A program made the position numbers and the translations under genes. A stretch of DNA of 64,000 bases, taken from NCBI GenBank assembly GCA_035772405.1, contig JAYKKM010000381.1, positions 1,176,001-1,240,000 on the forward strand, written 5' to 3'. Below, piece after piece: positions 1 to 11,121 of this stretch (positions are counted from its first letter, which is position 1; every line of letters starts with the position of its first letter). Source of the DNA: Chrysogorgia sp. JL179-B06 (taxonomy: Eukaryota > Cnidaria > Anthozoa > Scleralcyonacea > Chrysogorgiidae). The notes under the pieces are model-generated. The model did not search any database and was not told where the DNA came from. It worked only from the letters and a program-made list of their open reading frames with translations.

Positions 1-99
1 TTTTCACACTGTTGATGATTCATGAAACAGACACACAAACAAGGGATTCTACCCCGATTGTTGGTGTGGATAGATTATATACAGTAAGTTGATATTGTA

Positions 100-366
100 A
101 TTCTATCCACAATTTTGACTACTGTGATGTCGAGCTGGCGTGGATGTGGATATAACTTAATATTTGATGCTCTTGAGAGATCTCAATGCAGGGCAGGGAA
201 ACTGATCATTCCTAACTCGGGACTTGAAACTGATCGGTTTATAGAAATCCTAGGATTGGTACCTTTTGTAATTAAAAGAAAGATACATTGTGTAATGCTA
301 GTTACGAAATTCTGTGAAGGCATTTTAACATCATGTCTAAAGAACTATTTTCCATGTCTCAATTAA
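100..366 (+). pseudogene. LINE reverse transcriptase C-terminal fragment, copy 1
   Basis: The frame reads FDALERSQCRAGKLI, then an ILGLVPFVIKRKIH stretch and a short tail ending at 366. This resembles the region after the reverse transcriptase core of non-LTR retrotransposons (an L-x-x-x-Q-x-R-A helix, then a Leu/Trp-rich segment with R-R/K). No catalytic core is present, so this is a 5'-truncated remnant. Near-identical copies lie at 21890 and 39750. The family is inferred from pattern only; CR1/L2-type is plausible. Confidence 0.5.
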
Positions 367-969
367 TCTGTTCATCATACATGTTGTAGCACCATTATCA
401 ATTGCCTTAATTGACAATATGTGCAGGATATATAACTTTTGAGTTAAAATGAGTTTTTGTAACATTGTGCTGTACATATATGAATATGTGTTTATATTGG
501 TAATAACTTTAGTTTGTTAGGAATTCAATTAAGACCCCCATATATTGATACCAGTGTTAGCACTGAAGGGGCTATCCTGTGTAAATATTATTGTATTATT
601 ATTATTGTTAATAATAATGAAAACTCGAGTTTTATTTGTAAGAAATAGACAAACTATTTGCAACCAAGACTCTCTACGTACTAGCAGTGATTTTATAGCT
701 GATAAAACACGTGCTCTGAGTGTTTTGAATAGTTTAAAATAGTCATTAATATTCAATAGACGTTTTGACCAATCGAGATGGAGAAAACATGAAAGTTTAG
801 TTCATCTGGGACTCGAGATAATAAAAGTGAATTACAATGCGTAACTAATTACAATGTGTAACATGAAGAATTTTTGTTGACGTGAAATTCCCTCCCATTT
901 CAAGCCAAGAGTCTGCATTGCAGGCTAACGTGAAATCAGTTTATTCCTTCAAGTGCTCGGAAGTGACTA

Positions 970-1372
970 ACAACATGCCTCCAAAGCAGTGGTTCAGGCC
1001 ACCGAAGTCTGAACAAGAAGAAAAAGAGATATTGGAAGAGTGTATCCCTAAGTCTACACGAAGCTGTACAAAGTGGGCTTTCAAACTCGTTTCCGAATTG
1101 CAAATTGAACGAGTGAACAAAGATCCCTGTATAGAGCAACGCTCGTTTAAAATTGACATCGATATTAGTGCAGACATTGGATACGAATATCGCCAATATG
1201 AGTGCCGAGACCTTAAACTTTTGGCTGACAAAATTTGTCCAAGAAGTGGTGAAGGTTAACGGAAGAGGTATCCAAGGAGAAGTTTGTACATGATTGATGC
1301 GGGTCTTCAACGGCATTTAGGCGAAAGTGGAAGAGCTATATTCGACTGCTAAATCAAGACGAAGCAAGGTTA
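970..1372 (+). pseudogene. Crypton / ZMYM2-QRICH1-like (DUF3504-type) relic, copy 1
   Basis: The frame gives an N-terminal stretch with CIPKSTRSCTKWAFKL and later ETLNFWLTKFVQEV, then LQRHLGE in a different frame. This is the pattern of the domain shared by ZMYM2/3/4, QRICH1 and KCTD-associated Crypton-derived proteins (known family; recognised by eye). At least two frameshifts are visible, one near 1165 where the plus frame leaves the conserved reading and one near 1260. An in-frame stop replaces the expected Leu in the IFDLLNQ segment. It is a decayed fragment, not a functional gene. A second copy is at 22735-23106. Confidence 0.45.
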
Positions 1373-1491
1373 GTTAAAATCGAGATTTTGAAATGTCAGA
1401 TGAGTTGATACGCGACATCGTTTCACCAGATACTGTAGTAGGCGAGCAAACGTATGATGTCGGAGTCAGTGTTCAACAATTGTACCTTTAA

Positions 1492-1982
1492 AGGGATATG
1501 GCAATATAAATTAACTTTGTCTCATTTGAAAGAACTCGTAAAATGGTATAAGAAGAACTTTTACAATTTTTCTGTATCTTTCTTGGTTTTTGAAATATTT
1601 CAGATAATTATGACAAAAGACATCCGCCATCTTGTTGTAATATTTGACCTAATTAACTAGGAAATTGGTGACGTCACAAGCAGACCGAATTTCCGCGGAA
1701 GGCTTTTTAAAATGTTGTGGGCCAATTGAAAATGGAAATAATGCAACATAATCGAGTTTCTGGCTCATAATGTCGTAAGGTTGGCAAGATAAAAATTTCA
1801 CTTTACCCTACTTATGACGTCACATGCATATCGAAAATAATTCCAAGATGGCGGACATCACGCTGTCTCGTCAAATTATTTCGAAAACCAAAAAAGATGA
1901 GGGAAAATTGTAAAAGGTCTTGTTATACCATTTCACGAGTTCTTTCAAATGAGACAAAGTTAATTTATATTGCCATATCGCT
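1492..1982. mobile_element. TTAA-flanked MITE (piggyBac-like), copy 1
   Basis: Terminal inverted repeats of about 60-90 bp begin AGGGATATGGCAATATAAAT and are mirrored at the right end with few mismatches. TTAA lies directly outside both ends (1488-1491 and 1983-1986), as expected for piggyBac-type insertion. It is 491 bp with no coding capacity. The copy at 23229 is the same insertion carried by the segmental duplication; the copy at 44018 is in a different context. Confidence 0.75.
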
Positions 1983-2219
1983 TTAATTTTGGCAAATAAT
2001 TTGTGTGTAAATACTATCGTTGTGTTCCTGAGTTAAAATAAAATATTGGTGTGTTTTCGTTTGATTTGATATGAAATGCAATTGAACGTGAAATATTATA
2101 TAATGCAACATGTGCCATTATATAATGCTTCATGTTCATTTTTCCTGGGGGCGATTTCAAATCCCTCCCCGGGCTTTAGAAATGTAGAGTGTTTTATTGA
2201 GTATAAAGCCAACTCATGT

Positions 2220-2291
2220 CAACCTCGTACCCAGGCTTTTCACACGCTCGGCGGACTCGCTGAGCGTGTGAAAAACCTGGGTACGAGGTTG
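2220..2291. mobile_element. 72-bp hairpin MITE
   Basis: Almost perfectly palindromic. It starts CAACCTCGTACCCAGG, ends with the reverse complement, and has a short loop near 2250-2262. CTCATGT (2213-2219) and CTCACGT (2292-2298) flank it as a probable target duplication with one mismatch. The paralogous segment near 24013 has only one such heptamer and no insert, so this is an insertion. Related ends with the motif AACCTCGTACCC appear at 27600, 28063, 30870 and 51072. Confidence 0.75.
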
Positions 2292-2589
2292 CTCACGTGT
2301 GTAAAGAAGGTCATCCGATTGGTCAAAACATCTATTGAATATTAATGAGTATTTTAAATTAGGATAGGCATCTTGGATGTGTTATGCCAGTTATGAAACA
2401 AGATTAAAAAGAAAAGTTTATCTAAAAGTTAGCCCTAGATATTACTAGTTGCCAATATAAAAGTTACTTACATTATCAAAAACGAATTAGATATTTACAC
2501 TTATTACCAATATACAAGTTTAGGTGTGTCCCACTGCTTATCCTCATAAAAAATACATATAATTAGTTGACCTTATACAGCAACCGGTC

Positions 2590-3235
2590 AACTTTTTTAC
2601 ATATCTTCATCTAAAAATGTGTAGAAATCCTTGCACTCTTTGCCAATCGTTCCAATAGCTCCCATAGACAGATTTAGAAATTTTACTTTACTGAAGCGTT
2701 GTTTCAAGGAGTTGCAGAGGTCTTTATAACGAACCGCTTCCCTCCTGCAGTTTTTAGTTATATTAGTCTCGGAACCTACGGTAAATTCAACTACATATAT
2801 ATTATCTTTAGTGTTATTTAAAACTATCATATCAGGCCGGTCTTCTAATCCAGTTATTACCGAGGGGTTATCAAAACCCTCGATATCAGCACAAATCAAT
2901 GAATATTTCTTAATACTTAATAAGTATTCGGCCAATGTTTTAAAAATTGAGTTATGATGCCAAGTGAAACGTCCTTGATCCAAGTGCACTTTGCAAGAGA
3001 AAACTACATGTTGTAGAAAACTACATGTTGTGTTTGGGGGGATTAAACAAGCACTGCACTGTTCGTTGTTTTATTCCACAAGGTCACGTTTTTTAGGGTT
3101 GGAGAGTGTTGTTGAGGTATCTGGTGGTTGATAGACGATTGCCAATGTTTTACATTCTCCGCAAACGCCTCTCCCCATATTGCTTTGTTGTAAAGTTTGT
3201 TACTAATATGATAAAAAACTATATGATAGCACCTG
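2590..3235 (-). pseudogene. RLE-type LINE 3' end (R2/NeSL-like), copy 1
   Basis: Minus-strand reading shows HLDQGRFTWHHNSIFKTLAEY and then DRPDMIVLNN followed about a dozen residues later by VVEFTVGSE. That spacing of Pro-Asp and a later acidic residue is the restriction-like endonuclease signature of R2/NeSL/HERO-type LINEs. In copy 2 a CxxC...H...C knuckle (CSACLNPQILQHVVSSC) precedes it; here that part lies in another frame (3043-3240) and is partly lost. The reverse transcriptase core is missing, so it is a dead 5'-truncated copy. Its 5' boundary coincides with an 11-bp tandem repeat. Confidence 0.65.
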
Positions 3236-3262
3236 CTCAGCACCTGCTCAGCACCTGCTCAG
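3228..3262. repeat. 11-bp tandem repeat (AGCACCTGCTC) x3
   Basis: Three perfect units of AGCACCTGCTC. The same 11-mer, with G for C at one position, recurs at 24970, 40487 and 63461. It sits at the 5' truncation point of the minus-strand LINE end and at the end of duplication block A. Confidence 0.9.
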
Positions 3263-3573
3263 GTGGTATAGGCCATAGGGTATGTGCGCAATACCCACTA
3301 ACACAAATTATAACAAAAACAAACAATGATGAATTGAACCAGACTTATCAAACACTCTTTACTTACTCTGAAGATAACTGCCGCTGTCTAACTACTATAA
3401 TTAAGAAATATTCCTGTCAATAAGAACTGTGGTAGTCTTCCAAAGACACAACCTAAATATTGAAAACTGTTTTTATTCTACAGGTTGTAATAATTACTCG
3501 TGCTTATAAACGAAGGGTTGGTGTCCGATATTTATCTAATTTTCTCAAGGTCAGTGCAATTTTGGAAGTAATA

Positions 3574-3716
3574 GATCAAACACGAGTTTGAGTGTTTCAT
3601 CAGGGGTTCCAAACACGAGAAAACAAATGAAAACCGAGGGCGTAGCCCGAGGTTTTTATTGTTTTCGAGTGTTTGGAGTCCCCTGATGAAACACGACAAA
3701 CGACTAGTGTTTGATC
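3574..3716. mobile_element. 143-bp MITE with long inverted repeats
   Basis: Left end GATCAAACACGAGTTTGAGT and the right end are inverted copies over about 50 bp each, with a short GC-rich centre near 3638-3655. TA dinucleotides lie just outside both ends (3572-3573, 3717-3718), compatible with a Tc1/mariner-type target site. No coding capacity. Confidence 0.65.
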
Positions 3717-4244
3717 TAGCTTCTCAAACGAGTATTCCTATAGCGATTTGCTCCCATAGAGATTTTATTTTAATATGTAGGTTAAGAAATGTGATCCAGT
3801 TCACTAGGAAGTTTCCTACAGGTTTTCATTGGGTATCAAAACTCATGCATGTGATGTGGTATACGTTCATGGATTGGCTATGATAATTCATGAATTATTA
3901 ATGAGTTTGAGAACAGTGTTTCCTCAGTGTTGGCCCCAGTCCCCTACGTATCCAAATGAGGACATTGTCATACCCGACAGATGAATATTATACTTATAAG
4001 TAATACTAGGTTACCTAGAAGGTAGTGAATACTGCCTTTTGTTTCCAGCGCACTGGATCTTCTAGCATGGCTGCGTTTTTCCCAAGCACATGAAATATTA
4101 CATGAGATAATCTTTCTCAATTTGTTCAAAAACGTCAACAATGTAATGAGACATTGCTTTCCAGGAGATTTTAAACAAATGATATAATTTTAAAACAGAT
4201 GCCACTTAACTAAAAACTCACTGGGAAACTGAATGTTTCAAAAG

Positions 4245-4508
4245 TCATGGTCGTTGCCATACACTTCCGTGAGACTTATTGACGGCAATATGTTCGACGG
4301 TGTCGGATAGCATTACGATTCCACGCCAGACATAAATTAACTTCGAATAGAGATATTTAGAAAGCGCATGCTTGGATTTTGTTAAGGTATACGATGCTCG
4401 CTGTGTATCCGTGATGTTCTTTCTAGCCATATCAATAAATGCCGGTATAAAAGCGAATGCAAAAAAGTATTTGATCGGTAACCGGAAACCGACTTTCTGT
4501 TTGCGCAC
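4245..4508 (-). other. Unrecognised 87-codon open frame
   Basis: A minus-strand frame of 87 codons with a hydrophobic stretch (KYFFAFAFIPAFIDMA). I do not recognise it. It is in single-copy sequence between repeats, and the paralogous segments show no counterpart to test conservation. It may be a chance frame or part of an exon. Confidence 0.15.
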
Positions 4509-4589
4509 CGATTCGAAAAGCGCACACGCGAAAACTATTGATGAGATTTATCAAGTCAGACAATACTTCACGTATGAATTGGTGGCGAT

Positions 4590-4699
4590 TATATGTATGT
4601 ATGTGGTGTATTATATGTATGTATGTGGTGTATTATATGTATGTATGTGGTGTATTATATGTATGTATGTGGTGTATTATATGTATGTATGTGGTGTAT
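4590..4699. repeat. 22-bp minisatellite, 5 units
   Basis: Five near-identical units of TATATGTATGTATGTGGTGT plus AT. Open frames through it are products of the repeat, not genes. Confidence 0.95.
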
Positions 4700-5147
4700 T
4701 TAACACAAAATGGCATGAGTATTGAGCAAACGTCCCTGTTCGCTCGACAGTCTAAAAGAAAAGCATCAAAAGAAAACACATGTTTTCGGCGCATTGTATT
4801 GTCCTTGGTTGTTCCGCGCACTGCATGTTGGGTCTATCTAAGAGTCCGACCACAATGCAATGCGCTAAAGCAAAATTTAAATAAAGCCCCACTACATTAT
4901 TTAGGTCTGCTGCCTTACTCGCTCGCTCCAGGCTCGCTCGTTATGGCAGCAACAATGACTCAAAAGGGAAATTATTGATTAAATATCCCTGAAAGCCAAG
5001 GGAGTTTCGCAAATCTTCGCGAGGCTTTCGGGGACAATCCAACATATGTCATAGTATTAGTTTGTAATACCATATTTACCGACGAGATATAATTTTGTGA
5101 ATTGTTTGCTACTCAAGCTTAAACGGAAACTCAGAAAAATGTTTCTG

Positions 5148-5222
5148 AGCCCCAGACGAGAATCAAACCCGCAACCTTCATGATCTCCAGTTTGATATTC
5201 TAACCATTGAGCTAGCAGAACT
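5148..5222 (-). mobile_element. tRNA-derived SINE, copy 1
   Basis: On the minus strand a pol III A box (TAGCTCAATGG) is followed about 45 bp later by a B-box-like GGTTTGATTCTC, in tRNA-like spacing. The 3' side has a short TCAGAAA...TTTCTGAG hairpin. Copies at 45951-46026 (minus) and 40678-40752 (plus) share the A box. The context and decayed B box favour a SINE over a functional tRNA gene. Confidence 0.65.
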
Positions 5223-5363
5223 AAGATGACAGAGAGATTCACTGAAGTTAAGGCTCTTGACTTGAAGACTGAAATTTCCTGTTTTCTAGAAATGTTGTCC
5301 AAACTAAGTCAAACTTACCAAACTTATTCATCATACAGTAGGAAATAATTTACAATTGTATTT

Positions 5364-5758
5364 CCATGACAACAAGGTCACGTGACTCATTGGTGGCCAT
5401 ATTGGTTGAAAACCTAAAACCTTCTTGAGTACATGGATAAACATCAAATTTTACCAAACAAACACCATAATTTGATTGAAACATTAATTACGTTTGTTAT
5501 CCTAAGTTCAATGGTAGGAATTCATTTGCTTAAACAAAAATATGAGAGTAATTGTAATTAGAGGAAAAATCAATGGCTAAAATTTTGCATTTACAGTAAA
5601 GTTCTACAACCTGACAACTTAGCATGATAAACTAGATAACTATTTACATCAAATTAGGCTGTTTATTTGTTTACATTATTTGTATTCGTGTGCCTCAAGA
5701 TGCTTTTATTTCCCATCCAATATGGGCGTCTGAGAGTCACGTCACCTTGTTGTCATGG
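5364..5758. mobile_element. TIR MITE (CCATGACAACAAGG ends), copy 1
   Basis: Begins CCATGACAACAAGGTCACGT and ends in the inverted copy at 5720-5758; both arms include a CCATATTGG-like stretch further in. It is about 395 bp with an AT-rich interior and no coding frame. A copy of the same element, part of a larger duplicated segment, lies at 46173-46564. Confidence 0.7.
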
Positions 5759-5829
5759 ATACGAAGACTTCAAATTATTACCTACATTATGATAAATATC
5801 ACTTGAAACCTAAAGCGACTTTGGGTAAA

Positions 5830-8233
5830 TCTCTGGATTCTATAAATAGATTAACTTATTTTTCCTTCGTGTACCCGAAAAGGGAGTTAACCTTTTCATC
5901 ATAAAAAGTTTGTTCTGTTTCACAAGTTTTATTTTATATTTCAATGCGACATTTTCTTATTTCAACCTTAAACTGCTACTGTGATGAAAAATTGTGTTGT
6001 GATTTTTTCCCATAAAATCAAAGTACAACATCAAATAAGTACACTTACTTAATATTAAAGAAAAATAATAAATTTAAGATTGCAAACTTTGAGCTTCTTT
6101 TTACAAATGACGACAAACCATTAATGGCGGCCATGTAAAACAGTCATATCATTTATGGCCCAAACCATTACTTATGGTGTTCTTAATCTTGCTTGGAGGC
6201 CTTATCCTGAGTTGTGAAGGGGTTCTGGTATACCTTTTTTACCCTCACCGGCGTTTTTTGTGCAGACAGGCCGGAGCCGGAGTTGGGTTGTTTTCTTCCC
6301 GCTCAGGCTGGAAAGTGAGATTGACAAAAAATATGACAATTTCGACAAAGCTTTGTTCACAAATAATGGCAACACTGAATTTTCTGAATGTGCATATATG
6401 ATCGGAAGTCTTATTTGTTGAGTCAAACCATTTCCGCTACCGCAAACGGTCAAATTTAGCGTTCATTAAATTTAATTATAAGAAGTTTCAAAAACCCTTT
6501 GGCAATTTACACTTGTATTTCGTTATTTATGGTAGCATAACTTATTCGGTTGTATAAAGTTTTCATCATTCCTGGCATTCCTAGTTGTCGCATTGCGTTT
6601 GCTTGAGTTGAGTCGCTTGACAGTTTTACGGCTTTCACCGGGAGAAGACCCTGGTATCAAATTTGAGGGAATAATATCCGGTTGGATTTTATCCCAGCAA
6701 GCCGGAGCCCGCGGGATGTAAAGCGGCCGGAGCCAGAGCGGGAGCTGAAAAACCGGGGTTTGCACACCTCTACCCCCCACCTATAGTTATAACAACTATA
6801 CTAGAAATATTGTAGGTATACGCATTAACCGCTCGCCAGCCTGTTCTATCAGATAAATTTATGTCAATTATTTCAAAGAATATATTATATGTTGCGCTAT
6901 CAGAATGGTCCCCAGACCTCTCGCACGCCCTGTATTTGTAGATCACATATCAGAAAAGGCTGTTTCGACGTAAATTTTGGACTTTATCTCGGTCAATATT
7001 TAACTGATTGCAATTCTGATTTGGAATTACCGAGTCTAACTACATAATATACGGGACTATTATATTACGAGAATGTACATACCCTTAGTAAAACAGAGCC
7101 ATAGGAGAGGGGGGCACATGGCCCTTAATTTTTTGCTGAAAAACAATCAACTTTAAAATATTCAAATTATAGTTTTAAAAAGTAATTTATTATATTTTAA
7201 ATATAAAGATATAGGTAATGAGACCTACAGTGATGTCTTTGGGAACTTCACGAGTCTGTTACGTGAAATAGTGCTTCAATAGAATCTCGCAGTGCTCTTT
7301 TTGCCTTGGACAATTGTTTAGTTTAGTTCTGTTTGTCTTGTAATACTCTTATTGATAATAAATTAGTATTATTATGTTTGGCAATACTCATATTTTCCAT
7401 GCAGCTGTATAACTAACTTTGATGGTATTTCTGTTGAAGATTTTGTAACATTTGAAGTTAATTAACTTGTTGATATTAATTGTCAACATTGTAACCACGC
7501 CTCATCAGTTGTACACTCGTTGTCATTCATTGTAGTTCGTAGCTCAAGCTATCAATAAATATACATACTTTACAGATTTTGTGTAATGTGTTGGAGGTTG
7601 GGAAGTGCTTATCGATGAGATTAAGAATTTCTGTCCTACGTTAGTGTTTAAGTTCTTGTTAAATGGCGGGTTAAACCAAATAATGTTTCTGGATCGCTTT
7701 TTCTTTTCGTTTGATGTAGATATAGATGGCTGGTTGGGAAGGTATTTGATGCTGGAATTGACACCGCTGTACTTGATGGCGTCGTTGTATGTTGTTGCCG
7801 CGCGCTGGAATGTAGCATGGTCGGATGTTAGTTTAGAAATTCTTCGACTGATTGATTTGGACAGCTTCTTGATAATGGATGGCGGATGGTTGGAGTCGTT
7901 ATTGATGTAGATGGTGTTGTCGTTTGGTTTTCTAAAAGACTGGAATTTTCCGTTATATATAGTTTGAATAGCAAACCAGTTTAAACTACGCTATAGTACA
8001 ACAACCACACAAAATCTTTTCGCCATCCTAAATACTCAAAGGAAACCGTTCTGTCAAACTATATTTGGGAGCTAAAGAACGCGGAAAGTGAATTTCTCGT
8101 GAATTGGTTAATCCTAAAACGTGTTAGTGGAGCAAAATGGTGTAACCTTTGCCTTGAAGAAAACTTATGGATTATGAAGGCAGACAAAAAGTATTTCCTC
8201 AACAAAACAACAGAAATATTTGACATAATGTCG
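5830..8233. repeat. Downstream repeat block F, copy 1
   Basis: Matches 17735-20080 almost throughout, and in part 32880-33330, 48975-49815 and 53076-53546. In the other copies this block follows the 3' end of a RING-kelch gene; here no gene lies upstream, so a gene copy may have been lost or left out of the duplication. I see no convincing coding region in it; the 101-codon frame at 7605-7910 and the others are not conserved in frame. Confidence 0.8.
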
Positions 8234-9086
8234 CAGGGCTGCATAATATGGTGGACCGCGGGACCAAATTGGTCCCAGAAAATTGTTGAGGTTGGCAGAA
8301 AAAAATGGAGGGTAAAACTGTTAAAGGTTAAAAGTCTCAAAGGAAAAAAAGTAAAGAAAGTTTAAAAGAGGATAGACAAAGAAAGGAAAAACAGAAAGGA
8401 CGAAAATGAGAAAAAATGACATAAGAGTGAATAATAAGCTGTAGGTAGTGAACTAGTGATGTTTGCGACTTGCGAGTTTCCAATATACCGGCACTCCAGG
8501 CTCCTGAGCAGCCTGATGCAGGTGACATTATGGTCGAAGACAGGAAGACAGCAGCCTCAGCAGATATTAAGACAAAATCCTCTATGCGGTTGTTATAATT
8601 GATTTCATCTAGTGTATAAATAGCACAGAGCAATGAAAGTGACTCTTTCCAAATCTAGCTACTTCTGAAAACATCACTCCAGTTATTATATGAATACAAC
8701 TATGTGCATTAAACAGTCAGTAAGTGTGGTGTATATGCTATCATTGCTAAGTAATTTGAAAAAAAATTACACATGCATGATGCAACAATAAACTTTAAGG
8801 CATAAGTATAAGTTATTAAGTTGTGTATTTTACTAATTGTAGTGAAAATCAATATATAAAGGCTAATTTACATAAGGGTAATTTACATCATAAAAGTCTT
8901 AGAATTTATTCGGTAGCCACGTTGAAATACGTCTATTTTGAAACTGAAATGGTGGGTAGAATACACTTAATCTTGTTTAGTGGTGATCAAATTTTTAAAA
9001 AACATAAGATTCCCAGGCGTTTAGTTGCAGAAAATATTTTCGTTGGCCTTGTGGTCCCAGAAAGTAAAATATTTTATGCAGCCCTG
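8234..9086. mobile_element. Non-autonomous hAT element with perfect 8-bp TSD
   Basis: Ends are CAGGGCTGCATAATAT on the left and the inverted CAGGGCTGCATAAAATAT on the right. TAATGTCG occurs directly outside both ends (8226-8233 and 9087-9094), the 8-bp target duplication typical of hAT. The paralogous segment near 20068-20085 has the unoccupied site (ATAATGTCGCCATG), confirming insertion after duplication. It is 853 bp; interior frames look non-coding and no transposase motif is seen. Confidence 0.88.
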
Positions 9087-9194
9087 TAATGTCGCCATGC
9101 GAATGAATTTTGCATAAGAAACATCAAGCACGCCAACGCAAGAAAATTACATGCAATAATAATAACAATACAATACATATTTATACAGGGTAGC

Positions 9195-9516
9195 CTTTTC
9201 AATTTCAAAATGTTGATCGAAAGCTTCATTCCAAATAACCGGAAGTTCGTGAACCAGTTCTATTCCAAATAAGGAGATTTGGGGCATTACTTTTAATCAC
9301 AAGAATGCGAGATATTCCATTTCGCAATATTATAATTAATAATCAAGGTATTGTTTTCAGGAAACGAAAGCAAAGCTGTGCAAGAAACATCTTCGTCTGT
9401 CTCTCTGATCTATCAAGATAACTAGCAGTTTTGTCAATCCAGATGAAACCTCCAATTTCACTTTCCGCTCACAAACGAGTCGTTCAGTCGACCTGTTTTA
9501 AATTCTCTGAAGTCTG
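9195..9516 (+). promoter_or_regulatory. 5' flank of RING-kelch gene 1 with ETS-like site
   Basis: This flank is shared with 30935-31186 and 46895-47162 upstream of genes 3 and 4. All three contain ACCGGAAGT (here 9238-9246), an exact match to the animal ETS-family consensus, 230-280 bp before the ATG. A second conserved stretch (GAAACATCTTCGTCTG) lies about 130 bp upstream of the ATG in all four copies. An in-frame TGA at 9508-9510 separates the flank from the start codon. Promoter function is inferred from conservation only. Confidence 0.45.
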
Positions 9517-11121
9517 ATGGAGCTTCACTCACAGAAATACGGCTACGAAGATGATCGGTTTGAGAACGCCGTCAGTGACAATTTCCACTGCCCGATATGT
9601 CTTAACGTTCTTAAAGAACCAAAGATGTGCAGAAATAACGAACACGTCTTTTGCTCTGCCTGCATAACTCAACATCTTGGCAATTCACAGACGTGTCCTC
9701 AATGTATGGAAGAGCTGACTGTAGAGACACTTCATCGAGCCCCAAGAGTGCTTGTAAATTACTTGTCTGAACTCACTATCAACTGCGATTATTTCAGTCG
9801 AGGTTGTCGTGAGTTCATTCGGCTTGAAAATCTTCAAACTCACGTTAGGAATTGTGGGTTTTCCCCCGTGAAATGTTCAAACAACGACTGTGGCATGGTG
9901 ATCAATAAACGAGATAGAATTCATCACGAAACAGAGCTTTGTGACTTCAGGAAAGTAAAGTGTCATGACTGCGGTGAAATGAAGAAAGAAATAGAAGGAA
10001 TTAAAGATCAACTGCAAGAAATGAATGATCGCCTCAATCAACTGCCAGAAATGAGAGATCAGCAACGTGAAATGAGAGATCAACAACGCGGAATGAAGGC
10101 CCAATTACTAGATGAACTATCTTCCCTAAAAGAAGACATGAAAGAAGTCAGAGCTGTAATGGGTGAAGTACTACACAAGTTGAGTTTCGCAGAACATGTC
10201 ATTCCATTTCCACTTCATGCTAATGCAACAAAACAAGATATTGTTATTGTGGGGGGCTACCGGGGCCATTGTAGTTCCGTCGAGACATTCAGCTGGAACG
10301 AAAGAGCGTGGGCTCAACTTCCGCCAATGAGAAAATGTCGTGGAGGCGCTTCATCGTTTGTTTACGAAAATCAAATTTTTGTGTCTGGTGGAAACACAGG
10401 ATTTCGTTCTAGCACTGATTCAAATGAAATTTTGAAGATTGGTGAACAACCTTTAAAATGGACTGAATCTCCCGCCAAACTTCCTTTCAAGAGCTACGAT
10501 CATAAGACGGTAGTTTATCAGAACAGTTTGATTCATGTTGGTGGACATGATGCAACTAAAGAAGAATGCTCTGACGCCATTTCTGAAGTTCTGCTTACTC
10601 CACCTTATTCTAAGAAGCTGTTATGTAGAATGCTACAACCAAGAAAATGTCATGGTGTGGAGATCTTTACGGACAATATTTTGATTTTGGGAGGCAAGAC
10701 ATCTCTCTCAGATAAAGATAGTCTAGATAGTGTGCTCGTGTATGATGTAAATAAGAAAGAATGTAAACAAATGCCTTCATTGCCTCAAGCTGTCTCCAGA
10801 ATGGCCACAGTTAGCTGGCAAGATAAAGTAGTTGTGATTGGAGGGGCTGATAAGGATGGCAAGGCTTTGAATGATGTATTAATGTATGATTCTAAAACTG
10901 GAGCGAAGAATGTCCTACCATCAATGGAGCATAAGAGGTGCGGATGTTCGGCGATTATTACTGGAGATGTCATTGTAGTAATTGGAGGAAAGAATGAGAA
11001 AGATGAGATTCTTAGTTCAGTTGAATGCTTTACTTTGGGAGGTAACTCATGGGAAGAACTTCCACCCATGATTCAACCTAGGTTCAGGGCAACTGCTGTA
11101 GTTATGCCATCTATGTTTTAA
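9517..11121 (+). CDS. RING + TRAF-zinc-finger + coiled-coil + kelch protein (gene 1), putative E3 ubiquitin ligase
   Basis: Encodes 534 aa in one exon. RING C3HC4: C25, C28, C38, H43, C46, C49, C60, C63. TRAF-type zinc fingers at about 85-152: C90/C97/H109/C113, C120/C125/H136/C142, then C149/C152. A heptad coiled coil spans about 155-222. Six kelch repeats (about 241-534) each show a Gly-Gly, so a six-bladed propeller is expected. RING domains of this type recruit E2 enzymes and kelch propellers bind substrates, so a soluble E3 ligase is likely; the substrate is unknown. The start is fixed by an in-frame TGA two codons upstream, conserved in all copies. A poly(A) signal AATAAA overlaps the stop codon (11120-11125). 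This is the shortest coiled coil of the four. The architecture matches proteins described as RING and kelch-repeat containing in Dictyostelium and invertebrates. Confidence 0.9.
   Translation: MELHSQKYGYEDDRFENAVSDNFHCPICLNVLKEPKMCRNNEHVFCSACITQHLGNSQTCPQCMEELTVETLHRAPRVLVNYLSELTINCDYFSRGCREFIRLENLQTHVRNCGFSPVKCSNNDCGMVINKRDRIHHETELCDFRKVKCHDCGEMKKEIEGIKDQLQEMNDRLNQLPEMRDQQREMRDQQRGMKAQLLDELSSLKEDMKEVRAVMGEVLHKLSFAEHVIPFPLHANATKQDIVIVGGYRGHCSSVETFSWNERAWAQLPPMRKCRGGASSFVYENQIFVSGGNTGFRSSTDSNEILKIGEQPLKWTESPAKLPFKSYDHKTVVYQNSLIHVGGHDATKEECSDAISEVLLTPPYSKKLLCRMLQPRKCHGVEIFTDNILILGGKTSLSDKDSLDSVLVYDVNKKECKQMPSLPQAVSRMATVSWQDKVVVIGGADKDGKALNDVLMYDSKTGAKNVLPSMEHKRCGCSAIITGDVIVVIGGKNEKDEILSSVECFTLGGNSWEELPPMIQPRFRATAVVMPSMF

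Larger units (their letters stand above)
1..3262. repeat. Segmental duplication block A, copy 1
   Basis: Aligns by eye with 21771-25006 over nearly its whole length, and its first 430 bases also with 39645-40075. It carries, in order, a LINE fragment, a Crypton-like relic, a MITE, and an RLE-type LINE end on the minus strand. The copies differ by small indels and by private insertions such as the 72-bp hairpin at 2220. It starts at or before the window edge and ends in an 11-bp tandem repeat. Confidence 0.85.

Noticed and set aside
4372..4978. Cys/Met/Tyr-rich frames of 117 and 146 codons
   Set aside because: They run through the 22-bp tandem repeat and show no family.
5148..5222. Functional tRNA gene
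   Set aside because: B box and stems are degenerate, copies sit in duplicated repeat blocks, and a shared 3' hairpin fits a SINE.
10785..11069. Minus-strand frames opposite the kelch region (also at 17069-17533 and 32416-32781)
   Set aside because: Antisense shadows of conserved coding sequence; their apparent conservation follows from the plus-strand genes.
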